The translations under genes were made by a program, and so were the position numbers. Below, piece after piece: positions 47,470 to 58,400 of a DNA stretch of 64,000 bases (the first letter of the stretch is position 1; each line of letters opens with the position of its first letter). The notes beneath the pieces were generated by a model that ran no database searches, was not told the origin of the DNA, and saw nothing but the letters and a program-made list of their open reading frames with translations. Origin of the DNA: Datisca glomerata (taxonomy: Eukaryota; Streptophyta; Magnoliopsida; Cucurbitales; Datiscaceae); contig QANY01013831.1 in NCBI GenBank assembly GCA_003255025.1, forward strand, positions 703,653-767,652. Reading direction: 5' to 3'.

Positions 47470-47491
47470 ATATATATATATATATATATCG
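47468..47491. repeat. TA dinucleotide tract at the right edge of the viral block
   Basis: About ten TA units. A similar but shorter GTATATATATATT run flanks the left edge near 22664-22675. Confidence 0.85.
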
Positions 47492-48015
47492 TATTTATTT
47501 TCTTACATTTCTCTCCTTCCCCATTTTCATATTTATCTCATTTCGTACTTCTCTCATCTCCCTTTAATTTTAGTTTACATGTTGTGGTTTAAATTGCGAG
47601 TTTTATTGTAATGCATAAAAAATTAGAATTTTTTTAAACATGTATGATTAAATTCATTGATGGGCCTCTTGAAAAAAATTTAAAAAATTCATCGGCCGAC
47701 CGTAAAACTCGACTGAACTGGCCAATTGTCTTATGGTGCGGTCAGCTCAATTTATATGCATATAACTGGTCGATTCAGTCCTCATTATGGCAAGATCGTG
47801 AATTTCGATTTTGGTCTAATTTTTATGTTAAAAATCAGACCGAACCGACTATACACACTCGTAATTCCAAGACAAATAAGTTAGGTAGCTCAATTTGTAG
47901 AAATTGATATGGTTCTCTTATTTTTATAGAGTTTGTGCTGATTAAATATGTACCATTAAAAATGAAAACAATTTCTAAGATTAATTTTTGTGTTAAGGCA
48001 TTCCAACACATTGTT
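47492..48015. other. Intergenic spacer
   Basis: No gene supported. A GC-richer patch (47690-47870) with GACCGAACCGAC-like text looks like part of a dispersed repeat. Confidence 0.3.
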
Positions 48016-50272
48016 GGGGTAACTACTTGAGTTATTTGGATAGATATACCCTTTTGAATTTGGCTAAAAAAATTTATACCTTTTTTTTGAAAATAAGGAA
48101 TATTATACCTCTGACCCACCAATTTCACATCACCACTTGCAATCTCTCTTTTTCTTCATTATTTCTTTTTCTTTTTCAATGCACATGTCTAATCAATTTA
48201 ATAATCTATTCTTCTTCTTATTATTATTATTTCTTTTTCAACGAAACTTCTTTTAAAACTTGAAGGGTTCAAGTAATTTTTTATGACTACTTGAATCCTT
48301 CAAGTAATTTTTTTTATCAGTTAACACACATACATCATGTGAGTCTTGTATGTACATTGTATGTATTTTATCAATCTATTTTGTATGTATATTGTATGAA
48401 TTTTGTATCTATTTGTATCCCCCTAAGTAGTTATTTATTTTGGTTAGTAAGCAAACTAATGCAAATTACATATATACAATGACTATTTGAAGGGTCAAAG
48501 TAGTAGTTTTTGACTACTTAAAACCTTCAAGTAGTCACACGCTCTTCAGATAAATCATTGCATGAGATAAAAATGACTACTTGAATGGTTCAAATAGTCA
48601 AAAAAGACTGCTTGAACCCTTCAAGTAGTCATTTTATTTCATATAGTGATTTATACAAAGAGCGTGCGACTACTTCAATGGTTCAAGTAGTAAAACAATA
48701 TTACTTGAACCCTTCAAGTAGTCAAATTATTTGTTGCCATCAGTTTATATAGAGAGCATGTAATTACTTGAATTGTTCAACTAATATTTTATGACTACTT
48801 GAACCTTTCAAGTAGTCATTTTATTTCATGCAATGATTTATACAGAGATCGTGTGACTACTTGAATAATTCAAGTAGTAAAAAATATTACTTGAACCCTT
48901 CAAGTAGTCAAATTATTTGTTGTCGTCAGTTTATACAGAGAGCATATAACTACTTGAAAGGTTCAAGTAGTATTTTATGACTACTTCGACCCTTTAAGTA
49001 GTCATTTTGTTTCATGCAGTGATTTATACAGAGAGCGTATGACTACTTGAATGGTTCAAGTAGTAAAAAATATTACTTGAACTCTTTAAGTAGTCAAATT
49101 ATTTATTGTTGTTAGTTTATACAGAGAGCTTGTAACTACTTGAAGGGTTCAAGTACTATTTTATGACTACTCGAACCCTTCAAGTAGTCATTTTGTTTCA
49201 TGCAATGATTTATACAAAGAGCATGTAACTACTTGAAGGATTCAAGTAGTCAAAACCATTACTAGAACCCTTTCAGTAGTCAAATTGTTTGTTATCGTCG
49301 GTTTATTCAGAGAACATGTGACTACTTGAAGGGTTCAAGTAGTTAAATTCTTTGTTGTCATCAGTTTATACAGAGAGCATGTAACTATTTAAAGGGTTCA
49401 AATAGTTTTTTATGACTACTTGAACCCTTCAAGTAGTCATTTTATTTCATACAGTGATTTATATAGAGAGCATATGACTACTTGAACCACAGTAATCAAT
49501 CTTGAACCATTCACCAGTTTATAATTACCCAAATTTCAATTAACATATATAAACATATCCCATAAATAAACATATTTCCAAACATGTACATACATATTAT
49601 CGAAAATGACAAATAAGTTTTAAAACAAAAAATGGAATTTAATGTATGGCTTTCCCATCTGATAACTAAGAAAAGAAGCAAGTGGAAAAAAATGATTGGC
49701 CGAATTAGATAAACATAGTCTCCTTGGGCAAAATTCTAGAGACAATCTGCGTAAAGCCTATGCAAGGAGACTCCTCATTTCCGCACTGCGAGGACCCATC
49801 CTCACTCGTTTGTTTCTGCTCTTCATCCTCAATTAGGTGAAAAACGAGGATGTGTGTCCACATGGATCTCTACATGCTCGACAAGGACCCATCCTCGCAC
49901 GTCTGAAGAAGAATGAGTAAAGTCTCGATAAAGAATATGAATACAGGATCTCGAAGTAGTATACAAAAGAAGAAGAAGAATAATCTTTGTTGGAGAAGAA
50001 CTTTTGTTGAAGATGAACTTTGTTGAAAAAGATTGAAGAAGTGAGAAAGGAAAGCAAAATTAGTAAAATTGATATTTTTCATCTTCCTTGATTTGATATG
50101 ATATTGAAAAAAGAAGTGAAATGATTATGAAAGAGAGATTGTTTTGATTTTTTTATTAGGTTTAGTGGTCAGGGGTATAAATTTTTTAATTTTTCAAAAA
50201 AATGAGTACATTTTTCGTAACTCAAATTGAAAAGAGTATATTAATCCAAATAACTCTAACTACTTCCAGTAC
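48016..50272. mobile_element. 2.2-kb element with about 100-bp terminal inverted repeats
   Basis: GAGTTATTTGGATAGATATA followed by CCCTTTTGAATTTGGC (48031-48066) is inverted at the right end (about 50215-50260). The inverted match extends through the ATTTATACC...CCTCTGACCCACC part of the left arm (to 48122; right arm from about 50163). The interior contains the palindromic minisatellite (48262-49490) and a non-coding remainder with two AGGACCCATCCTC repeats (49792 and 49885). There is no transposase, so it is non-autonomous, MULE- or MITE-like. No clear target duplication was seen. Confidence 0.65.
48262..49490. repeat. Palindromic minisatellite, 186-bp higher-order period
   Basis: The core CTACTTGAACCCTTCAAGTAG (a self-complementary 21-mer) and variants recur many times, alternating with spacers. 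Spacer landmarks repeat at exactly 186 bp: CAGTTTATA...AGAGAGC at 48741, 48927, 49113 and 49299, then a shortened unit at 49362; and CATGCARTGATTTATAC at 48827, 49013 and 49199. Each unit therefore holds several hairpin-forming palindromes. Confidence 0.9.
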
Positions 50273-51299
50273 CATATCGGCCAGTATGGTAGAAAAAAAT
50301 CCTAAAATTAATAGCAACAATATTTGAGTCTTCATATCATACACTGGGTTTGAATTTTATCTTCTCAGTTTCAATTTAGTCTTAACATTTTTAATATTGT
50401 CAATTGAATCCTATACTCTCTTTTTTTAAACTATTTGAATCCTATATTTTTTTGAATTTGAGTGGCCAAAAATTTATAAATGTTGCTCATGATTACAGTA
50501 GATTAACTAACAAGCTCTATACACAGATTAGAAGTACTATGATAAAGTAACAGTGTAAATTAAGGGTTTAATAGCATATTTTACATAGAGAGTTTCCAAT
50601 TGGGGTTTAAATTAAAGAGATCTGAATCGTTCAACTCAAATTTCAACAACTCAGATCAGCTTAACAAAAACGTTAAGAAAAAATAGGTCGGGCATTTTTC
50701 TTATACTTTTTCTTGTACTAGTTTGATATTTTGTCCTTCAGTAAAATACCGTCTATTTTCAACACAGACAACCGTCTATTTTCAGCATATTCAAATTAGC
50801 CTTTTAACTTTTGTTCCTTACACCATTGGTATCATTTCTCCTCAATAATGATTTAAGTTTTCAAGCACTAAAACCAATAAGCTTACCTAAAAAAAAAACA
50901 GTCCGGTAAAACTAAAATATGATTTTGATTTAAGAAAAACAAAACCCCATATGATATATACATGCTTAGATGTGCACGATACATAATTCATGATGCAGAA
51001 TTCATTTATCATTTAAGGCATCCTATTAACTCGGCTCATCCAAAATAAATATCTTCCAAATTGGATAATCTCAACGAATCTCTAATTATATTTTTTATTT
51101 ATATTATATTTCTTTATATTTTAGATTCTATTTATTATTATTATTATTTATATTATTTAAGATCTGTATTCTATTATTTTTATTTATTTATTTATTAGTT
51201 AATATGAATATATAAAAAATAGAAAGACTATAGAATAGAATATCAAATAAATATTTGAATATGTTAGAAGATAACAATTAATAGGACATTAATAGAACG
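50273..51299. other. Intergenic region
   Basis: AT-rich, no gene seen. The part from about 51050 (ATTTATTATTATTATT tracts) may already be plastid spacer DNA. Confidence 0.35.
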
Positions 51300-51621
51300 A
51301 TTAATAGAATATAGTCAATTTTTATAAAAATAGAATTCAAGTTAAAAAAAAAACTAAAAAGAAACATGATCTAAAAGTATCCATTAAACATAGTATAAAA
51401 AATAGATCGATCGATTAATTTATTCTAATTCATTGAGTTATTTTGGTATAAGTATAAATATTAGAAATAGGTAGGAACGTCGTCTTCGCAAACATGAATA
51501 GATATATGTTTATTGTTTTTAATTTATTGTTTTATTCATTTTGTTTTAACAGTTTTTCAAAAAAAAAAAGAATATGAATGCCTCACTATTAACTCAGTTT
51601 CTGGGTCATAATCATTATGCA

Positions 51622-51708
51622 GGAGAGATGGCCGAGTGGTTGAAGGCGTAGCATTGGAACTGCTATGTAGGCTTTTGTTTACTGAGGGTTCGAATCTCTC
51701 TCATTCCG
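51622..51708 (+). tRNA. trnS-GGA: Plastid-derived trnS-GGA (mutated copy)
   Basis: 87 bases beginning GGAGAGATGGCCGAGTGGTT with the anticodon loop TTGGAAC (GGA anticodon), a long variable arm and GGGTTCGAATC in the T arm. The 3' acceptor part reads CTCTCATTCCG and has changes that weaken pairing with the 5' GGAGAGA. Probably silent in the nucleus. Confidence 0.85.
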
Positions 51709-52006
51709 TACCTTTCACCTAATTCATCAATGTTACTGACCACAATTATTCAACTAACAGTGGATACTATTATTCCAATGATTAGAAATTTCTTCGATAT
51801 AGATTCTCTATTTCTAATTTCTATGGCACGTAAAAAAAGACTGGAAAGAATGGGCAAGGGATGAAAATAGCCCTACTGATTCATGATACATGAATGGTAG
51901 AAAAATCTCCGAATCAAACCTCTTTCTTCCCTTTGGTCTCTTTACTTAGACTTAGGTGAGGGGGGGTGACAAAATTTCTGAACCTTTGTTTTTTTAGTTG
52001 TTAGGT

Positions 52007-52590
52007 TTAAGTCTGACGAGAATAATATTCTACAACTAGCAATTCATTCATTTTCAAACTGATCCACTTACTATCTATTATTTGATTGACTAATCCTTTA
52101 TATTAGAAGGATGAAGAGTCAAATGTTTTGGTAATTCCTCATGGGGGGATGAATCAATATAATTTTGAATCAGCGCTCTAGATTTTTGTTCATCTTTTGC
52201 TGTAATAATATCTCGAGGTTTGCAGCAATAACTTGGTATATCTACTATACAATCATTAACTAAAATATGTCTATGATTAACTAAATGACGGGCTTGGGGA
52301 ATAGTCGAAACCATACCCAATCGAAAAATGATGTTATCCAAATGCATTTCAAGTAATTGTAGTAAAACTTGACCCGTTGATCCTTTTGCTTTTCGACGAT
52401 ATGAACGTATTTAAGCGATTGTCGTTCTGTAAGACCATAATGAAAATGTAATTTTTGTTTTTCTTCTAAATGAATACGATATTGAGATTTTTTTACCGGA
52501 GTGTGCTTGGTTTTCAATATCGCTTCTGGTTTTGGGCATTTTACTAGTTAGTCCTGGTAAAGCCCCCAGACATCATATTTTTTTGAAATT
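52007..52590 (-). pseudogene. rps4: Plastid rps4 pseudogene (30S ribosomal protein S4)
   Basis: Minus-strand similarity to ribosomal protein S4, an rRNA-binding small-subunit protein. The N-terminal third is decayed ([10 protein letters not shown] remnant near 52560). Next come [20 protein letters not shown] (about 52490), a frameshift around 52360-52400, and an open C-terminal stretch with [17 protein letters not shown] and [20 protein letters not shown] (52347-52090). Another shift precedes the normal stop at 52007-52009. The true start is not preserved. Confidence 0.9.
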
Positions 52591-53189
52591 TCATAAAGAC
52601 TCCTTTATGTTATTGAAATTTCATAAACCTAAATTAAAACTAAACTAAATGATAAATATGATAAATGAAGCAAAATCCAATAAAGTATTCTACTACAAAG
52701 AATAATTAGATGAATTCTATCAATCTTCGGATCCTATTGTATATGTAAAAAAAACTAAGAGTTATTTTCTTGATTTGTTGATTTGTTCTACAGAAATCGA
52801 ACCCCTCCCATTTTTATTCATAATTGGACGTTACTATGACATAATAAATGGGTGATTCTTGAAAAAAGGGAAGAAGCCTTTTATCTATTTATTTTATTTC
52901 AGTACAGTAAATAGAGAAAAGCGAAGAAGCCTTTTCTTTATTTATTTATGTACAGTAGACAAATGATATGTCTTGTTAATCATTCCAATTTGAAATGGAG
53001 ATTCCTTTCTCAAGGATGTTCATTTGTACGTGTATCATATATATTCACAAGTCTTGTGATAAGAAAATAATTTCCGCTCAGATCCCTTTGTGAAAGAGTA
53101 GAATGAATGAGAGAGAAATAAAATGAATTGTCAATCGCTAACGAAAAAGGACAAATAATTAGAGAGGCAAAGGGGCCTTTTAGGGTTTT

Positions 53190-53767
53190 GGGAATAGAGA
53201 GACTTGAACCCTCATGATTTTTAAAGTCGACGGATTTTCCTCTTACTATAAATTTTATTTTTGTCGGTATTGACATGTAGAATAAGACTCTATCTTTATT
53301 CTTTCAAAGTCTGATTAATCAGTTCTTTAAAAGATCTATCAGACTATGATAGAGTGAATGATTTGATCAATGAATATTTGATTCATTTTTCAACTTGGAG
53401 ATTGGAATTGATTCACAACAATTTGTTCATTTTTCATATATCATTTTTGATAGAAATATTAAAAAAATACGGATTCGGGTCGTCATTAATCATTTGAAAT
53501 ATTTCAGTACGTATACATATGTATATAGGTTTCTCTTTCATCTTTTTCTGAGTTTCGTTGTTAGAACAACTTCCATCGAGTCTCTGCACCTACCATTTTC
53601 TCACTTTAGAAACTTTTATTTGTTTTCAGAAGACAGGATTTGGCTCAGGATTGCCCATTTTTAATTCATGGGTTTCTCTGAATTTGAAAGTGCTCACTTG
53701 GTAAGTTTCCATACCAAGGCTCAATCCAACAAAGTCCGTAGCGTCTACCAATTTCACCATATTCCCC
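53190..53767 (-). pseudogene. trnL-UAA: Plastid trnL-UAA with group I intron (inverted, in NUPT)
   Basis: The 5' exon (53767-53732) reads GGGGAATATGGTGAAATTGG, then TAGACGCTACGGACTT. The 3' exon (53240-53190) includes AAAATCCGTCGACTTTAAAA and GGTTCAAGTCTCTCTATTCCC. About 490 bases of group I intron separate them, the usual size. Transitions in both exons relative to the usual plastid sequence indicate decay. Confidence 0.85.
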
Positions 53768-54356
53768 TACTTTTCTTTTAAGATTAATATCTCATTATGA
53801 TCTACTTGCCATTTTCTTGCATTTGTATTAGGTTGAAACCGTTGAATTCATTAGATACTGATTCTTATATCAATAGTGTTCCCTCCTATTTGTTGTCTTG
53901 TCTATCTTCTTTCATCTTTATCGGAAACCCATATTTTGTCCAATCCAAAATGATTCTATCATTTCTGTATCTGCAATTCAATATAATTCAATATAGATAG
54001 ATATATACACATATATTTACCCCTCGCTCTATTATTTTTCTCGTGGAATTTGAAATACTTGAACGGTCGATTCTTTTTTTTATCTTAGTTTCCACCTTTC
54101 ATCATGGAAACAGAGAAATGCTTTATTATGATTTGAATTGCATTGGAAACAGAGAAATGCTTTATTATGATTTGAAACTTTATTATGATTAGAATTGCAT
54201 TTATTTATATTCCACATTTCTCTTTAATTTTTCTTTATTCTTCTTGTTAGGAGGATCTTCTATAACATAACAAAAAAAAAAGACTTAATTTATTATTATG
54301 AATTATTTGATTTTGCATTTTTTTCCAATGACATAAGAGAGATTAAGAATTATTGG

Positions 54357-54457
54357 ACTCAGTGAGATCATTCATTCATGTGTTTTTAATTAGATGAGAT
54401 CATTCATTCATGTCTTTTTAATTATTAAGTGAGATCATTCATTCATGTCTTTTTAAA
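54357..54457 (+). repeat. Three-copy tandem repeat, about 36 bp
   Basis: GAGATCATTCATTCATGT plus TTTTTAATTA-type spacer occurs three times (near 54361, 54398 and 54433). It lies at or just beyond the right end of the plastid-derived DNA. Confidence 0.75.
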
Positions 54458-55464
54458 CCTCATAGACTCTATTTTAGAGTATCATATCTTCACGAGATAT
54501 ATGGGTTTTTTTAGAAGTAACATTATGATTATCTAGAAAGAGAATTAAGATTGTCTGTTTAAACTCTAATGATAGACATGACAATTCGACATTATAAGAT
54601 TGTCTGATCAGATGTAGATGTTCAAGGTCATGCCAGGCCACTAAGGATAAAGACAATCTTTTGTTTACATTTATCCAATTTGAGCCGTTTAAATCTAAAC
54701 ATGCTACTCAGATTCAAATTTCTCTCTCCAGGTGCTAAGGATCCAAATCCCCATAAAGGTTTCAATTTATTTGCAGGTTTATAGGCTAAAGAATGGTCAC
54801 TAGGGAAATAAAAAAAATATTCTAAACGTCTACAGTATTTAACTTTTTACTGGTGAGAAAAAAAGTGTAGAATGTTGATCATATTTTTAAGAAAAAACTT
54901 TGCAATCTATCTGAACCAATCGAACGTTAAAATGATTCGGTTCAGTTTAGTTAACTTTATGAACAACTCAGTTTCATCAAAGACACTCTTTCAAGCCCTA
55001 TACATATCCAACATGATTTTGAAAAACCCTAGCTATGAGCCAATCATTGATCCAAGAACATTAAAAAAAACTTGAAAGTCCTACAATATATATTGAACAA
55101 ACAGCAGCTTCCTATAATTTTCTTACACCAATAACACGATACTTATACAATTTCCAGTTTACATTATAAACAAAACAAAGGGCAAAGGATCCATTTTACT
55201 AATAATCCCCTTCTGAGAAAAGAATTCAAACAAGATTACTTCTGCTTTTACTTTGGAAAACTGTGATCAAGTTACATAGGTTATTTACCATATAAAACAT
55301 ATATACGGAATGAATTCATACGCACCTATGAACGACGACTCTGGTTTTCCCTTCTTGTAATTCAAGACCCCCTCCGGAAAGGAAAAGACAAATTGTACGC
55401 GGAGAAAGTTACGGAATCGAACTCCTTCGGTTGATTTTTAACGTTTCTAAAGCTACACGATGTT
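54458..55464. other. Intergenic region and ALIS 3' UTR
   Basis: No gene of its own. The part adjoining 55464 should be the 3' untranslated region of the ALIS gene (minus strand), but no clear polyadenylation signal could be picked. Several plus-strand open frames here are short and unremarkable. Confidence 0.4.
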
Positions 55465-58400
55465 TCAACTTGAACTGCTTTTTCTATTCCAAGGTAAGTA
55501 AGCTGTGTCCCCATAAGGCCTGCAAACAAGAAACAATGAAGTTATAAATTCTCTAATGTACAAGAATATGTGAAGCTGTGGGTCATAGTAAGAGAAAAAA
55601 CAACTATTTATTTATTAAAAATGCACAATCCACGCAGAATACCGCCGAATGGAGGAGAAACAAAATCCACAAACATTAGGACAAGATCAATTTTTCTCAT
55701 CGGTGTTCGGACAAATCAACTACATTGAAGTATACACACTAATATAATTTAGCGGATTTAACCTTGCAAGTATTCCTCACAAGTAAAGAACTTCAGCAAG
55801 TTGAAGATAAACCTGTGGGGATTAAAAATGAGAGGGAGAAAACGGAGACTACTGCTAGAGAAAAGTTGGGAGTAATGAGAGAATGACACCCAGAACTCCA
55901 ACCTGACAGGGCCCAGTTCGGACCCACCCAGGTGGTACCAAACCGGGGGGGGGGGGGGGGGGGNGGGGGGGGGGGGGGGGGGTGTGTGACGAAAATATTG
56001 AGTCATCCGAACAATGGAATAGTTAAAACATGTATAACAAGGTAGAAAGAAAAAGTAACATCAAGGAAATAAAAAATACATGTAATTTATCCTTCGGTAA
56101 AAGGTGTCACCAGTGAGTAAACGATATGATTATTCAACAGATGATGAATATAAATCAAAGCAAGAGAAATGCCATAAATCTTTCGAAATATTACCTTGTA
56201 CATTTCATGTGAAGCAACATGAAGACAATGGAGACCAATATAGAAAAACAACCAACAAAAATGTAGGCCATCCCAAGGAAATCGTTTTTTCCTCCCAACC
56301 ATGTTGATGTTGAAAGGACAAGCTTCTTTCTTCCGCCAAAGCTGTAAGTGTTATAATTGTTCATAAGCTTCACATTTATGACATCATCTGAATCTAAATC
56401 TTCTTCAATTCTCCCGTACAGCTTCCGGAAGCTGGGAAGAGCAGCAGTTCGCATCCAGACGATTAGATCTTCTTGATCACTTAGCTAAAGTAATGTGATG
56501 ATGCCCAGCAACCAAAAATAAGAAGCGAGACAAGAATAAATAAACTCAGTTTTAGTAAGAGGGACATGCAGCGGAAAATACTTATTAATTAAGCACATAA
56601 TTAAAACCCAAGATGAGAAGCCTTCGAAAAGCTAATAATGACTTTAGTAATTTACGAAAAAATCATATGCAAGTTGATGCAGAAAGAAAACAACCTAAGG
56701 CCTCCTCCCTGAGAAAACGTCAAACCTCTTTTCCACAGTTTTTATCATGTGGTATAACAAGCTGGTGGGAGACGGTAAGCAATAAATTTAAGCCAACCAA
56801 CCATCTTCTTCCAATTTTCTCACAAAATTCATGGCTGATTATCTATGGAACTGGTTACATAATTCGGCAGGTTGTACGGAAGAAAATAAGACTGGTAAAT
56901 GCACCAGATTGATTCAGGGGTTGCCTCTAAGCCTCAACGTAATCTCGTTAACATGCAGCAAACCATATATTTTGGGCATATCTTGGAACAAAGGCTTAGT
57001 CGAATTTGACCCAGAACCCCAAGTCTTGGAAAATGACCATCAGTTTGAGCCCACAAATATATCATGTCCATTATATTCGAAATTGTGATTGATTTAATGT
57101 GATAGTTCAATGACAGACACAGATTTATGTCAGAATAATACATGCTTTCTTCCTAATTGCTATGCGGAAAAAGAAAAAGAAAAAAAGAGTGGTCAAATCC
57201 CTCCACAAATAAGCAACCAATAGTCAAATGCTTAAGTAGGAACTTTACACCATAATTGGTGGAACATGAGGAAAGTTTGCGCTTCCCTCATGGAAGGCTA
57301 AAAAGCCCCCATGTTCGTTCAGCAGAGCTCTGAAGTCCAGAAGAATCTCAACCCCAAATGATATTTAACTGAACCAAGCCTGAACATCCAAAAGGATCTT
57401 GACCTCTAAGAAGCCTTGGCTCCTGGCTACATGCCCTCTTAGTTAAAGACGGATGTTGCAAATCACAACCTAATGGTTTAATATTTAAATATGTAGACAG
57501 AAAAGTTAAAATTGTTGTATATGGCTAATACTTACGGGAATCCTTGGATCTAATTTTCCACCACCAATCAGGGTCCCATTCTGAAAATTAAAGGGATATA
57601 CATGCTTTCCATATTTGTGATCACGGTCACTCTTCCATGCAATATTGTTCCTGCTAACCTTCAATTCCGAGGCCCCACGGACAAATTTAAAGGTATCGTT
57701 AAACAAACTCCATGCTATCAACCCACAAGGAACAATTGGAAGACCATTATGGGACTCTGCAGGTTTACAGGAACTTGTGTCATTGTATTCCAGTCCATGC
57801 AAAAGCTGCTGATCACTTCTACTTTTGACGTACCTGTACATAATTAGGAAACGGTGGACAGCATGTTAATAAATAGATCCAAGGCCAACTGAAAAAAAAG
57901 CAAGGAAAATCCATTTTGTTCAGGAAAACTTTTGCAAGGAAAAAGAAAGAAAAGAACTGATCAAGGAACATAATTTGCACAATGTTACCATAAATAGATT
58001 AATACACTTCCAAGATTCAACCAGGATGATCGCTAAAACTTGGTCATGAAGTTTGAGGAAAGCCAAATTTTTTAAAGACATACGTATGTTTGAATCTATG
58101 CTAATAACTTCTCCGAATAAAAAAACCACTGTCAAGTTCTCTCTTTATATATGTCAAGAATTAGAACAGATGTCTAATGTTCTTGTAATAGTTCCCTGTT
58201 CATATCCACAGGAAAACAAACTATCATTCAAATAAACAGAGCAAACTGTAACCACAAGTAAAATTTATGGTACAAGATAATAATACACTGAAAGCAGACT
58301 ATCAATATAATTCCATAGAAGTTACTCTTGATAAATTCATAGTACCACTGCATATTATGAGAAGCAACAGATTATTTTCAAGACCAAACAATTAAAGAAA

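Larger units (their letters stand above)
22681..47470. mobile_element. Cluster of endogenous pararetrovirus (Caulimoviridae) copies
   Basis: Four partial viral genomes in alternating orientation: A (-, 22681-30434), B (+, 30435-39090), D (-, 39095-40785) and C (+, 40773-47470). Shared gene order: leader with tRNA-Met primer site, short ORF, 30K-type movement protein, capsid protein with CCHC zinc knuckle, aspartic protease, reverse transcriptase, then RNase H or AlkB, a C-terminal domain, and a non-coding promoter region. There is no integrase, as expected for this family. Outer ends abut TA dinucleotide runs (about 22664-22675 and 47470-47490). All large frames contain stops and frameshifts, so the cluster is not intact. 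Confidence 0.92.
51300..54300. mobile_element. Nuclear insertion of plastid DNA (NUPT), internally inverted
   Basis: Contains trnS-GGA (+), an rps4 pseudogene (-), the trnL-trnF spacer, split trnL-UAA (-) and trnT-trnL spacer sequence. In land-plant plastomes rps4 and trnL lie on opposite strands with the trnL 5' exon facing rps4. Here both are on the minus strand with the trnL 3' exon facing rps4, so the trnL segment is inverted. Point mutations and frameshifts show it is not current plastid DNA. Both ends are uncertain. Confidence 0.85.

Noticed and set aside
30012..47470. Interpretation of the block as LTR retrotransposons
   Set aside because: The tRNA-Met primer site and RT could suggest this, but a 30K-type movement protein, a viral-type capsid with zinc knuckle, lack of integrase and promoter placement fit Caulimoviridae.
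48262..49490. CRISPR-like array
   Set aside because: The spacers are themselves repeated at 186 bp and the repeats are palindromic minisatellite units in a plant nuclear genome.
49833..50082. Minus-strand ORFs of 70-74 codons
   Set aside because: They overlap in different frames, are Ser/Phe-rich from a GAAGAA tract, and lie inside the inverted-repeat element.
55763..55812. Alternative last exon of ALIS
   Set aside because: An AG|GTTTATC acceptor gives a short hydrophobic tail, but the exon at 55519-55465 supplies the conserved RPYGDTAYL-W tail in phase.
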